Of a stretch of DNA of 64,000 nucleotides, positions 21,341-32,799 are shown in pieces; the stretch's first letter is position 1, and every line of letters starts with the position of its first letter. Below the pieces are notes generated by a model. That model worked only from the letters and a program-made list of their open reading frames with translations. It was not told the DNA's origin and did no database searches. Where the stretch lies: assembly GCA_003024785.1 (NCBI GenBank), contig PUQB01000883.1:1-64000 (forward strand), written 5' to 3'. The translations under genes and the position numbers were made by a program. The stretch comes from Selaginella tamariscina (taxonomy: Eukaryota; Streptophyta; Lycopodiopsida; Selaginellales; Selaginellaceae).

Positions 21341-21749
21341 TGGCAACTTCTTAATTGCATTTGTGAGAATGTTAGGTGGTGACAACAACATTAAGATATT
21401 GATTAAATGATTCGATTAATCCAAAGAGTGATGACTTAGACAAAATGAGGAAATTTCTCTGTATGGTTAAGAAGAAAGTATTTATAAATAAATTAACATG
21501 TTGATAAGGAAATGATTTCAATTGTAATTATGTTTGATAATATTTTTTAATTATTGTAAACTACTTTTAGAACGAAGTAATATGAATATTCTAAGATATT
21601 TTAGGAATATTCCTTACTAAGTAAGGTTATTGAAGGATTAATTTGTTAATTAAATAATATTTAAGGCATATATTAATTAAATAATTAATTAATAATTAAA
21701 ACTTAAGTATTAATTAATAATTTATTTTATATTCCCATTTTCACGTATC
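21340..21749. other. AT-rich intergenic DNA
   Basis: No coding frame. Rich in AATTAATTAA words and GAATATTC-type palindromes near 21580-21620. Confidence 0.5.
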
Positions 21750-22437
21750 ATGCCCATTTTAGTTACAACATGCATCTAGGTTATGTTCTATTGTTATATG
21801 TTCATAAATTAAAGAAATATATCCATATGAGATAAGTTATACTTAATTCATAATAATTAGAAGAAAATAGAAAATATATTTTAAGGATAGATTTTAATCG
21901 AATGACTTAGATTTTATTTTGCAAAAAATAAGTCATATAATATGTTAATAATGTTTTAGGTTATTAATAATGAAGTATATTTAAAAAGATATCCTAATAA
22001 ATTGTAGAAAAAATGAATATCTTATGTCGTTTGTTGTAGTATATTGAAAATTAAATGATATTTTAAATTTTAAACTTTATTTACAAAATTTTAAAGGTAG
22101 AAATGTTATATTAAGATGATAAAGTACATATTAAAATATATCCTAATTGAATAACTTAGATTTGATTTTGATATAATTTATTAATTATGAGCTTTTAAAA
22201 CTAGAATATACTAGTATCAATTACATATCGTACACAACCAAATGTGTTTTTTATTAATTGTTAAACTTGACGATTTCAATAATATCTTCTTTATAATAAA
22301 AAAGCTTATATGTATAATGTGTCAAAGCCAAGATGAAAAAATGTAATAAAAATTAAAAGATCAAATTTTTATTTATGAACAAAAACTAGAAGAAAAAGCA
22401 TAATGAAACACAAGATTGGCTAGTAGTTTATATTAAA

Positions 22438-22797
22438 TTAAAATGTCTGACCTAAAACATTCTTAGTATATTCCCTATTTAGAACTTTTACAAACATATT
22501 TAAATCATATATACAATATAGACCACCAATCCTCATATATCTAATATATTCCTCAATTACATTATTAATTGTGTAGCGATTGTGTGGCACTTTCTCAATG
22601 TTAAACATGCTTGTTAACCAAGGAATGTTTGTACAACTCAAATCATATTTTGATATTAATATCAATATTATTTTAATATATTCTAGTGGTTTATGACACA
22701 CCATGCCCTCTTTAATAATGAGTTTCACAAGCTTTACCATTGGGTATCTATAATGAAAAATAAGAATAGCCTTTTGAGCATGAACAAGACTCTTCAC
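22438..22797 (-). CDS. Hypothetical protein, 119 residues
   Basis: The longest frame in an AT-rich region, inside the inverted-repeat-bounded segment. The product is basic and hydrophobic, with 'YIKIILILISKYDLSCTNIP' and 'YTINNVIEEYIRYMRIGG'. No family recognised. A coding-like frame continues upstream beyond a stop near 22805 ('NDYT' then 'ELVKSLVHAQKAI'), so it may be the 3' part of a decayed gene. It could also be a chance frame in AT-rich DNA. Confidence 0.3.
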   Translation of the reverse strand: MKSLVHAQKAILIFHYRYPMVKLVKLIIKEGMVCHKPLEYIKIILILISKYDLSCTNIPWLTSMFNIEKVPHNRYTINNVIEEYIRYMRIGGLYCIYDLNMFVKVLNREYTKNVLGQTF

Positions 22798-22934
22798 AAG
22801 TTCTTAAGTGTAATCATTTGGAGAGTAAACAAATTATTCGATGAGGTAGTATAATTTACTAGAAAAGTTTTAAAATTTTGAACAATAGTAATCTCATACT
22901 TTGACTCATCGTTAAGCTTAATTGGTGAGAGCGG

Positions 22935-23130
22935 TGATACCATGCATTGATGAAGATATTTGTGACATAGAGCTCAAGGATAGTAACATAAAAAATCAAA
23001 TGAATCTTCATGAAAGCGAGAAGTTATATCACCATGCATTGATGAAGATATTTGTGGCATAGAGCTCCAGGATAGTACCATAAAAAAATCAAATGAATTT
23101 TCATGAAAGTGGGAAGTTAAAGGTGGAAAA
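22935..23130 (+). repeat. Tandem duplication of about 97 bp
   Basis: Two units share ACCATGCATTGATGAAGATA, TTTGTG(A/G)CATAGAGCTC, AGGATAGTA(A/C)CATAAAAAA and TCATGAAAG(C/T)G. Differences are few, so the duplication is fairly recent. Confidence 0.75.
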
Positions 23131-23794
23131 CAAGATTGTTACGTTTATTAATGATAATGAATGATCAAAGCATTGGTACTTAAACTTTTTACATGGTTTA
23201 GTGGTTTTTAAATTGTGGTAAAAGAATCAAACTTAATTACCAACTTAGAAAGTAGGGGCAATAATCTTTTCCAATAAGTGTCAAGGCTAAAACCAAGAAC
23301 AAAATATGAATTAAAAATATAATATTATTTATGAATAAAAGAGAAGGTAAGAGAATAACAAGGGAAACCTAATTAAACACGAGAACGTTTCATGACTTAC
23401 ATTGAAATGAAATGCTTCAATCTTTATCTTTAAATGTTTATATATATATAATTATATATTACTTTGAAAAACTTGAGCCACGTCTTGAATATAGGATAAA
23501 TAAATCTTAAAAACATATGTCAAAATGCACATTTGACATGATTTGACATAACACTTATTAAACAGTAGGTGGAGTGGTCTACCCTATACAATTATAATAC
23601 GAGAAAAGCTAATTAATAAGAGAGAAATTAGCTATTTTTTTGACACATACCTTACTTAATATATGTGCGGAGAAAAATTAGTTAACAAGAAAGAAATTAA
23701 TTATTTTTCTTATAATTAATATGTGATAGAGCCCCTTTGTTTTCATGTTCTATAATGTGGGCTAGCAAGTGGCCTACTGTGGACATTTACAATA

Positions 23795-23930
23795 AAAGAA
23801 AAGTTAGTTAACAATTATAATAATGAAAAACTAGTTAACAATTATAATAAAAGAAAAGCTAGTTAATAATTATAATAAAAGAAAAGCTAATTAACAATTA
23901 TAATAAAAGAAAAGCTATTTAACAAGAGAA
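23795..23930 (+). repeat. Tandem 27-28 bp repeat next to element A
   Basis: About five units of AATTATAATAAAAGAAAAGC followed by TAGTTAAC, ending a few bases before the 3' terminus of element A. AT-rich and non-coding. Confidence 0.75.
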
Positions 23931-23937
23931 AAATGCA

Positions 23938-26900
23938 AGTTGTAACTAAAATGGGCATGGCTATAGTCCCATTTCTAATAATTAGCAATTTTAGCTATTT
24001 AATTAGCATTTTCTAATATTAAAGGAATATTCTTTAGAATATATGTTTGAAAAGAGAATATTCTTTAGAATATTCTATTTTGTATTCTACCCTTTAATAA
24101 ATTATAGCATTCATTGAAAAATTAATAACATTATAAAAGTAGAAGTATTAAATATATATAATTATATTAATATATGTAATATAACAATTAAGGAAGAGCA
24201 TAAGAGGTACATTATATAAATATTGATGTTGTTATTAAAATATTAATATTTAAATATACATTATTAATTAAAAATTTGTATAGTAATAATATATATATAT
24301 ATAAAATCCTATAATAATATAGTCAATCTTCCATTTTTTAAATTTATATAGTTAAGTAAACAATTTGGTACTATTATTAAAGAGTTTATAATAATTATGA
24401 ATATTAAATATATGATATTTTATAATTTTGTAATTGCTTTAAGCTTCAGAAAACATACATTCCCTTGCAGTTTTGTTAATCGTGACTTTATCAACGCTTC
24501 TTGACATCCACCCATATCGAATGGATTTAACATTTATAAAACATGCTGGGTCTTTTTGATTGGGAGACCATGTTTTCTCTAGGCATCCATTATATCTTTC
24601 GCTCTCCTTCTCGTGTCGCCTTTTTTGTGGTTTGAACCATGCAATACTATTTTTTGTGATTACTTCAGGTGTGTCGATAATTTGACCCATCCAAATAGGC
24701 TGATTATATGACGCATCTGGAGTAATGAGAACCATCATTAGTTTTTGAAGATCCTTGCAGCAATCAAAGTATGCTTTAGGTTTTTGGTTCCTTTGTCCAA
24801 CAAAGTGTGGGGTTTGCACTTCCACATCACTACTGGCTTCTATGTCGTCTGTGCTCAGTGATGTCATTTCAATCTCCTCTCGCCACCTTGTTTTAGGCCA
24901 AAAGGGTGTTGCAATTCTGTACTTGTGACAGTAGGCCCTTCCAACTCTCGAACAACAGTCTCCCAATAGTTGACCACATGCTTATATAGTTCTGAGTAAC
25001 CAGTTGCCTTATCAGAATTCTTTGGCATCGATTTTTGAACCCATGCCACATATTTTTTGATGCCATCAATAATAACCTCTTGTTCCTTGAGCTGGGCACT
25101 CAATGGAATAGGGTCTGGTTGTCCTTCTGGGAGAAGTGGCTTTCCATCCTCTCCACTTTTGAAGAGCATTAAGCCCTCTTTCGGTAACCACTCCTGCTCT
25201 GATGGCCGTAACTTGTACTGCATAATAGGTATACCATCTCGTATGGAGAAAAAGAATTGTAGCGGCACAAGGTGACCAACTAAAGAATCACTCCCTTCTT
25301 TTATATACTCCTTGAGAAATTTTTTGAAGTCTGGCACCTCAGTCACAAGCAAAGCACAACTTTTTTTGGAGATGCAATTTTCAAAAAGATTCATCATATG
25401 CGGTAAGGTAAGTGCACTTGTCCTTTTTGTAGAGTTGGAGACCTTGCTGAAGAACGCATCAATATCTTCATGAGTGTGACCAACCATAAGGAAACTGAGC
25501 GTGATTGTTTCAAACACACCTTTGGCAACAAGCATTGACAAGTATGCTAGCACATATCTAGAAAATAAAAGTAAGTATGAGCTTGAGAAACCCTTAAGTA
25601 AAATGATTTACCTATTTTTGTTCTCGCCTGCACAATTATCCATCTGTAAAAGCAAATGACGAGGAAGCTTATTTGATGTTGAGGACACATGTACACTATT
25701 TGAGCTAGATCCCTCCACTGAACCTGAACTCTCAACAGGGCCATCTGTTTTTTGTGCAGGTTGCTGACAATGCCTCTCATATTCCCAAGTAGCCTCAAGT
25801 GCAGACGTGTTCATGAGAGCATTATGTAAAGGTTGAAGGTGTTGTTTCTTCACTTTGAGATCACTGATAGGACTTGTCTGTGAGTGGGCTTCAAGGTTTC
25901 TGAAACACATGGCAACGACCCAATAGTGAAATTGGAGTCGCTAGACCAATGTGGAAGTGAAAAGTGTCCATATGACTCACAACCGTGTCCATGTGTTAGC
26001 ACACCTGTCAATGAAATCGGAAGTTTCATGACATTTCCAAGGCACTTTGGTGTTGCAAGAGCTTTGGAATGCTGGTCTTTGAATGATCCATCTTGTCATG
26101 GATCAAGCACAGGTACTCTGATGGGCGTGACACAGAAAGCATGCGGTGTGCATAGTACTGAGACCGGCAAGTTTGTTGTGCAATCATGTGGGCCTCCATC
26201 TTCTTTTGAATGGCAGTGATCTCCACCAAGGTTTTTGCACAAGCCTCTGCAGCCTTCAATGATGTACAAGTGTCACACTTGGAAAAGCTAGAGTGTTTTG
26301 CAATCTCCACATCCTTAAAATGAGTATTCCATATGTTGTTGAAGGTACCAGTGCAGATTGCTTGGAGCCCCATCAAACTGAGGCACTTGTTCACATGTTC
26401 ACACAGCTTCAATTGAGTGTAGATTGAAGGCAAAACCTTGAGATTTTCCCTGACCCCTGCATTTGTGGTTCGGCATTTGTGAGGCATCCTGTCTGCATTT
26501 GCTTCCACAAAAGCCTTGAGTATCTCTATGGCTGCCATGATGTGAGAGCGGGTTTTGACCAAGCGAGTGTTCCCATGTACTGAGGTTCGCGCTCCATCTA
26601 GCCACTCATCCCTCCGACGGTAGAACGTGGTCTTTGGGATCCCGTATATACTGTACCAAGCTTTGAAGCAGATGGCCACCTTATTAAATACCATGGATGT
26701 ACTCTGATAACCTGTGTCCGAGGCCATTCCATCAATACACCCAGTTAGTGCAGCATATACAAACTCATGCCTTTGCTTTTGGGTGAGCATACGAAAGACA
26801 TGTCTACATTGGGTAATTTCATTCCGGTCTGCCATCTGACAACACTTCTTCTTGCACAGTCAATCGTGGAAATGCTCGTAACACTTTCGGAAGATGTAGG

Positions 26901-27688
26901 ATCCATTTACCCTCTTGCTGAAACTTGCAGGGGAAGATCTACAACCCATGAATCGCCTTTTTCTTACAATAGGACCAATGCAAGGAACCTCTTCAAATAT
27001 GAGTTGTTCTTCCGGGTTGTTATTATTGAAATCCAACCCAGAATATGTTGAACCATCTTGCCGTCTTAATTCAGATGTTCGCCACCTCACGAGGGATCCA
27101 GGATGCAATGTGCCATTAGGTGAAACCTCTGTCACAACTACACCCACGAAGTCGGACCCTAGTTTCTCTTCTGACACTGCTTCCATTGGATTTATAGCTG
27201 TGATGATGCCTTCCCAACCTCAATCTCATGAAGAAAGAGAATCACCTCATCCATCACAGCAGGCAAGCCATCATCTGGTAAACTCGTGCTACTATTTGTT
27301 TGTGACTCTGCATATTCTGTGTCAGCCTTGACTTCATCCAAATTCCACAATACAGGAGAACCCTCCTCAAATTCCATTCCCAGAACCTCAACATGCTTGT
27401 AAATGGTGTTCACCCATACGTACACACAAGATCCTTGGGCAATATTGTGACATGATGCATTATCACTCGAACTTCCACAGTTCCAGTGCCAACTATCTCG
27501 TTGTTCCGAAGAAGACATACTTTATCTCCAGTATTAAACATATTGTCCTGCACATAAATAATTGTTATTTATGATATTGTTTATGCAATATTTTTAAGAA
27601 ATCTGAACTGCGTTGCTTAATAATATGCATGTGCAATAATACATAATTATGTATAGAGATAATATCTCATGCTTTGATTAATACAACT
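23938..27688 (-). mobile_element. DUF7869-type transposon-like element, copy A
   Basis: About 3.75 kb, nearly identical to copy B (42811-46488) but in opposite orientation. The ends read AGTTGTA on each side, a 7-bp terminal inverted repeat that degrades inward (5' AGTTGTATTAATCAAAGCATG; 3' AGTTGTAACTAAAATGGGC on the other strand). Next to the 5' end lies GATGGGCGGGATTAA, half of the palindrome that also adjoins copy B. The interior has a single gene region plus an AT-rich 3' tail with repeated GAATATTC words. No target duplication could be recognised, so the exact ends are provisional. Confidence 0.7.
24439..27541 (-). pseudogene. DUF7869 domain protein of element A (putative transposase), frameshifted
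   Basis: A likely start ATG at 27541 follows a TGCAG acceptor and gives MFNTGDKVCLLRNNEIVG. Then come: a domain with 'GIITAINPMEAVSEEKLG'-type sequence as found in plant transposon proteins; a Cys-rich stretch (CCKKKCC); a helical region with 'FSKCDTCTSLKAAEACAKT' (CxxC); and the DUF7869 core with 'LIHDKMDHSKTS', 'LLLQMDNCAGENKNRY' and 'FLMVGHTHEDIDAFFSKVS'. The three conserved acidic positions suggest an RNase H-like DDE fold (inference). A GT-AG intron of about 55 bp splits the core after ENKNR. A roughly 170-residue C-terminal domain follows. Frameshifts lie near 27455, 26050 and 24903, and a 9-bp in-frame loss near 24645. Confidence 0.7.
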
Positions 27689-27929
27689 GATGGGCGGGAT
27701 TAACCAAGGACTGGCCGGGACGTCCCAGAGTGGCAACAACCAATATGGCACTACCTCACCAACGGGTTAAATGGCCTCTTCGGCACATCGGTGACACATA
27801 GACAGAGCCTTGCCCGAAGGTGCTTACCGTTCCAGCTGATCGAGGAATCAGCTCTACAAGCGAGGGAGGGATGACATACTTCGGAGATGCCCGCTGACCT
27901 AGGAAATTCCCGAGATTGTCGAGGCAACT

Positions 27930-28980
27930 CACGCGGGACCGGGGGCAGGACACTTCGGGGGAGACAAAACGGCCAGGAAGATCCTACAAACCGGACTCTG
28001 GTAACCAACAATCTTCCGGGATGCCACCAAGGTAGGCAAGGAGCTGCATCGATTGTCAACGAATAGGCAAACCCACGGCAGGCCAAGGCATGGAGTACCA
28101 CCCCTCGGCAGGAATGGTGGCATTTGAGAAGTGGGGCCTAGACTTCGTAGGGCCTATCAACCCAAGAGCCACATGACACACTCCAGGTACATCATAGTGG
28201 CAACGGACTACGCCACAAAGTGGGTAGAAGCGAAGGCACTCAAGGAGCAACGGCAAGACAGACAGCGAGGTTCATCTATACAAACATTCTGACACGGTTC
28301 GGTTGCCCACTAGAGCTGGTGTCAGACCAGGGGAGCCACTTCATCAACGAGACTGTCCGAGAATTGGTCAACGCATTTTCATCAAGCATCACACGTCAAC
28401 AGCCTACTATCCACAGGGGAATGGATAGGCCGAGTCCACAAACAAGGTATTGGTCACCATCTTGAGGAAGCTTTGCCACAGGGAACCCAGGCGATGGGAA
28501 GAAATGCTACCATCAGTGTTATGGGCGTACCGGACAACATTCAAAACCGCAACGGGAACAACACCCTTCCAGCTGGTCTATGGTCTAGAGGCCATCATGC
28601 CATAGGAGTTCACCATACCCACCTTACGGATGAGCCTGACCACAGGATCACGAACGAACCAGCAGTTGCATGGAAAAGACTGGAACAACTGGAACAACTA
28701 GACGAAGTATGATTCCTAGCATAATTGACGAGAAAAATCCGACAACAGCAAACCAAACAAGCCAGGGACAGGAAAAAGAAACTCCGAGAATATAAGCCAG
28801 GACAGTGGGTATGGTGTTCAAAAACCACAAGCACTCCGGAAAGGCAAGTTCCGGCCAGGATGGAAAGGACCATATGAGGTGCTAAAAACCTTTGACAATG
28901 ACACGATTCTACTGGGGGCCAATGGGTAGCCGTTATAACAGAAGGTTAACGGCAACCACCTCAAGCCATACATTCACCCA
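27930..28980 (+). pseudogene. Gypsy integrase
   Basis: 'GHFGGDKTARKILQTGLW' near 27953 is the zinc-binding start. 'YIIVATDYATKWVEAKAL' at 28190 carries the core Asp; the core continues as the 'FGCPLELVSDQGSHF' stretch (28287-28340) with the second Asp, and 'TNKVLVTILRKL'-type sequence follows in shifted frames with the Glu region. 28473-28712 includes 'ITNEPAVAWKRLEQLEQLDE', the spacer to the C-terminal domain. It would insert element cDNA. Frames change repeatedly. Confidence 0.8.
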
Positions 28981-29399
28981 ACAAGAACCCCTGCTCGGGA
29001 GAAATGAGAGAGAGAGGTAAACCCCATGAGTCTTCGGGGCGAAGGCACATCCGGAGTAGCGGCATTAAGAACCGAGGGAAGGGGCACTCAACGGGAGGGC
29101 GAGGACCCCAGTCCCACATGAGTGGCCAGCTCACAGGGTCACATGGTTCACGAGAGTGGACCACATGCGTGAGCACGTAAAACGGGGCAATAATGGCAGG
29201 CGGCACCATTAATGCCTTGATTATGGTATGTGGAAGAACGTGTCGGGCGTATCCAGTGAGGTAGACTGCCACGTAGGCACCATCTTTGGAAGTACAATAG
29301 GGGTGAGCCAGGCCACGCCACTTTTCACAGGAAAGATCGACCATTCCCTATCATTAGGATGATGGAGTGGACCACGCAGAACAAGCCAGTGACCATCCA

Positions 29400-30180
29400 G
29401 CACGTCCGGGTGTGGTATAAGGGCTAGGATAGGATCGTGGAGCTTGTGGCTCCTAGGTTCTCCAGATTTCAGGAGTTGATTAGCAGACCCAACGTGCAGA
29501 GGGTGAGGAAGCAGATGCGACTACTCGGGCTTTTTGAGGCCCTGTGGGGAGAAGTGGAGAAGCCCGGATTCGTAGCGCATGCCAGCCATTTCATCTAGAC
29601 CGTACAGCTGGAGACGGGGAAGACCAAGCGAGAGGAGCTGCAATTCAGATTGGGCGGCTCTGCAGGCTTCTACATCGATCTCAATCAGTTTGCCGCCATG
29701 TTCTGCCTACCGGAGAGTGGCACACTCTTGGAAGACCTAGGGGAACCCAAACACCAGTGGTTCCCCACCAACCAGGATGAAATCGCAATGTCCAAAACCT
29801 CCATACAGGAAGGGGACGACGTGGATGAGTTCCTAGCACTTATAGTGTTTATGTTCATCGGAAGAACAGAGAGGCGGGTTGCACTACATGATCTCGGCCC
29901 TGACATGCGGCATCAACGGGATTTGAAAGGGAATCGAACAAAGGCTCACGACGGCATGCCACCTCAGTGTGATGATCGCCTAGATCATCAGCCGAAGCCC
30001 AATTCCCTTACCGGAGCAATTCTACTCAAACACCATCGAGGAATTGGGGGCAGGAGAACAAGCGGGCCCCAGCCAAACCGAAGAAGGGAAACAACAGGAC
30101 ACACCGGAGTCTTCGCGGAAACATGCGAGAGAAGATTCCCCTGCGGAGCAAGCTAGGGGAAGAGGACCGCAGGGAAAGTA
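29400..30180 (+). pseudogene. Accessory ORF after integrase, N-terminal part
   Basis: Frame pieces read 'RFQELISRPNVQRVRKQ'-type sequence, 'LGLFEALWGEVEKPGFVAHA', then 'ELQFRLGGSAGFYIDLNQF' and 'AAMFCLPESGTLLEDLGEP'. The layout '(F)RLGG..(F)(Y)IDLNQFAAMFCLP' resembles the ORF-1-type domain of plant Athila retrotransposons and plant mobile-like domains; this is recognition by eye. It lies downstream of pol, where Athila/Tat elements keep env-like or other extra ORFs. Role unknown; broken by stops. Confidence 0.45.
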
Positions 30181-30359
30181 GCGAAGGGCCTCCACCATGG
30201 TGTCCCCACTGGCAGTTCTCGGAGCAGAGGCCCCACCAATCCAAGGGCCGTGGAACACGGGGGAGTGTTCCGCCGGCCCCTCGCAAGCCAACGAAGTGAA
30301 CAACAAGGAAGACACAGGTAACATGCTGAAGGGGACATACAAATACTTCAACGCAAAGG

Positions 30360-31440
30360 GGCTATGGACCTCTACAGTGCATATGGATCTATCCAAGGCC
30401 TTCGGTCAAATCCGAAAGTTCGTAGCAGTGTACAATGGTTTGGATCTCTCGGGGGTTACCACAGAACACAACGCAATAATACAGGAGCTCACGGACAGCT
30501 ATCGAACCACTCAAAAGGAGGCCCGGGAGTACTCGGACCAGCTTCTCAAGGGAGTCCACCTTTGGGAGATCGCGGAAGCCAGGAGGAAGCAAGCAGAGGA
30601 GACGTGCCAATAGTTGACCGATAGCTTGGATCAACTTCAGATCAAGTACGACCACATCCAAAAGCTCCACGACCAACTAGGATGAGAGTTTAAGCAAGTC
30701 ACAGCAGAGAAGGAGCGACAGTAATTAGTTTTTTATCCTTTAGATTTTAAAAAGAAATTAGTTAGTGATTCATACACTGAACTATTACTTGTAACTCTCA
30801 AAATCAATCCCACTTTATGTTGTTATATATATATATATATATCTGTGTTGTTCCTAACAATTCAAACCTCTCCTCTGGCGTCCTTCTGCAAAGGAGCAGC
30901 CAGATACTCACCGAGGTTTTCGAGCTCGGCTCCACACTTGAGCAGCGCGAGGCAAAGCTCAGCCGGGTTCACCAGGAGCTGGCCGTGGCCAAAGAAGAGC
31001 TGCACCGAGCCACTAGCCAGCTCAAGTCATCCCTGCATCCTCCTCGGAGGGACCCATGCCCGAGTCGTATGGAGCTCTGGTAACCATCTCCCTACTTGTG
31101 GAGAGTCGACCGGTCGAAGACCCGTAGGACTCGACATGGACCATCAAGGAGCTAGAGGTACACACCCAGCTACATGCTCAACTCCTTGTGGCAAGGGAAT
31201 AGGAGCTACAATACTCGCGAGAACGGACTCAGGACCTGGAGGTCAGCTCAAGCAGCTTCGGGAACAACAGGCAAGGTCCAAGGCAAAGCTCCGAAGGGTG
31301 ATTGCGCTACGGGAGGCGACCATCACCACACTAAAGACCACGCTAGCTGCAACGGAGAACAAAATCGCCATGTACCGGGAGCTCCAAGGGGTAGATGCTA
31401 GAGCACATGGCCCGAGGACATGCCAACAAATAAGTCCGGG
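30360..31440 (+). pseudogene. Accessory ORF after integrase, coiled-coil part
   Basis: 30364-30720 reads 'MDLSKAFGQIRKFVAVYNGL' and 'TTQKEAREYSDQLLKGVHLW', then Q/E/K-rich heptad-like sequence. A TA microsatellite (30826-30842) interrupts it. From 30890 'TLEQREAKLSRVHQELAVAK' and 'EELHRATSQL' continue the heptads, as does 'LKQLREQQARSKAKLRRVIA' near 31250. This predicts a long coiled coil. Frames are shifted between pieces. The most likely reading is one decayed C-terminal coiled-coil domain of the accessory protein. Confidence 0.5.
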
Positions 31441-31448
31441 CATTTAGT

Positions 31449-32121
31449 TGACGGTGGTCAGACACCATCAAATGGATAGCCGGCATGGACGAGCGACAGG
31501 ACGAAGCACCGGATAGGAAGGTACCTCAGGTACGAACTAATAGCAACCGATGTCAGGCTGCGGCGTAACCAGGTGTAGATCTGATCGTCCGAACCAACTA
31601 CCCAGGGTACGTAGGACAACACGTGTGGGAGAGGGCGCATAAATGTAACAGACAAGACTTTGTCACAGGCGGCAGACCAGTAGAAAGGCGCCACCTGTAC
31701 CTAGGTCTAGTGCTAGGTAACCCACTATATAAGCCAGGAAGGTTAGTGGGTCGGGGTCTTTTTGGGAGTCAAGTTTGCGTCTTATATCTTGCTCCTCTGT
31801 CAGAGATAGTTTTTGTACTCAGACAGGCAATATAATATATCCATATTCCTTTTATTCACTTTACAAGCAGGTATTCCCCGCTTGTCCCACTCTTGGGCTG
31901 AGCAACGCTCTCTGCCGAACCACCATAGTAAAACTCCCCTACCCTGTACACAGACCCTCGCGGCGTCCGGTTTAGAGGCCATCCAACACCTTCTACCACT
32001 TCCGAGGTAAGGCCGGCTTGCCGGTTCGGACCCCCGGAGTTGGACACTCTCCACAGCGTCCTAGTGACCACTGAAGCTTCTTGAGAAGCACCACATCTGG
32101 CCTGTGGAGTCCTCGACTACT
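31449..32121 (+). repeat. Tat/Athila-like element 3' LTR
   Basis: Begins TGACGGTGGTCAGACACC. Matches 59030-59689 throughout, including CAACTACCCAGGGTACG, GGCGGCAGACCAGT, CCCACTATATAAG (probable TATA box) and CACCACATCTGGCCTGTGG. The 3' edge abuts the inverted repeat arm at about 32120. Confidence 0.85.
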
Positions 32122-32790
32122 AGAAGAGTGTGCCGAGAACATTAGAATAGCTGCAGTCATGGATTACACATGTTGATTCGGATCGTAGAAGAAAATCATC
32201 AGTCATTTTATCAGATGCACCTGTGGCATCCCATGCTGCAATAAGCTATAAGGAAATGATGTTGGATGATAGGATTTATGAGTGTAGGGTTAAGTATTGC
32301 AGCGTCAAACCCAAACTTCAATTACGGCCACTTAACCAGGAACGTGTAGCTAAGCTCATGAAGAAGATGAAGGACGACAATTCTTACACCGTTTTACAAA
32401 ATGCTGTTTTGTGCCTATATTACGAAAGAAAGAAAGGCACTGAGAAAGTGTGGTGACAATACTAGAACAAATCACGAAGATTCAGACGGAGAATAGAAAA
32501 TTAATCAAGTACTACATCATTAATGGCCAGCACACAATAATGGCAGCCCAACGACTTCTCGATGAACACAACAAAGGAACGATGGTAATAAAACTTTCCG
32601 AACATACCCGTGAGAAGCTGACAAAAAGATCGGCATTTTAGCTAAGCCAAATCTCACAATCGAGCAGTACCATAAGTTATCAGCGGAATGGGACAATGCC
32701 GACACTAACCAACTATAACAACAAAATATGGGAGAAGTTCAAACACACGCGAGCCATGTGAGAACATCTTGGGCGACCAGAAAAGAGCTA
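32120..32790 (+). pseudogene. ParB-like domain gene copy (plus arm of inverted repeat)
   Basis: Frames read 'LQLRPLNQERVAKLMKKMKD' and 'LIKYYIINGQHTIMAAQRLL'. The combination of an early 'RPL..ERV..L..KM' segment and 'xxINGQHTIxAAxxL' recalls the ParB/Srx-like fold, in which 'GxHRxxAA' forms the nucleotide or phosphate pocket; this is a by-eye assignment. Stops at about 32455 and after TKRSAF (about 32640) break it. The segment is duplicated in reverse at 33490-34160, and the LTR at 32121 cuts its 5' end. ParB-type domains are unusual in plant nuclear DNA. Confidence 0.4.
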
Positions 32791-32799
32791 TTGCAAGGA

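Larger units (their letters stand above)
21750..23958. repeat. 2.2 kb segment bounded by 20-bp perfect inverted repeats
   Basis: ATGCCCATTTTAGTTACAAC at 21750-21769 is the exact reverse complement of GTTGTAACTAAAATGGGCAT at 23939-23958. The right-hand copy is the 3' terminus of DUF7869 element A. So this is either a separate small element sharing those ends, or a second, otherwise lost element lying tail-to-tail with A. Homology to A outside the 20 bp is not visible at the left end. Confidence 0.6.
27690..32121 (+). mobile_element. 3' half of a Tat/Athila-like Ty3/gypsy element
   Basis: GC content rises sharply at 27700. The fragment contains an RNase H/integrase region, about 2.5 kb of further coding remnants, and a 3' LTR at 31449-32121. 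The LTR matches 59030-59689. Everything upstream of integrase is missing: the left edge is fused to the palindrome beside DUF7869 element A. Many stops and frameshifts make it dead. Confidence 0.78.

Noticed and set aside
22438..22797. mTERF-like assignment for the 119-residue frame
   Set aside because: Some hydrophobic helix pattern, but none of the repeating mTERF motif residues could be placed.
25884..27331. Plus-strand frames over element A (and minus-strand frames over B)
   Set aside because: They are shadows of the DUF7869 gene on the other strand and recur in both copies for that reason.
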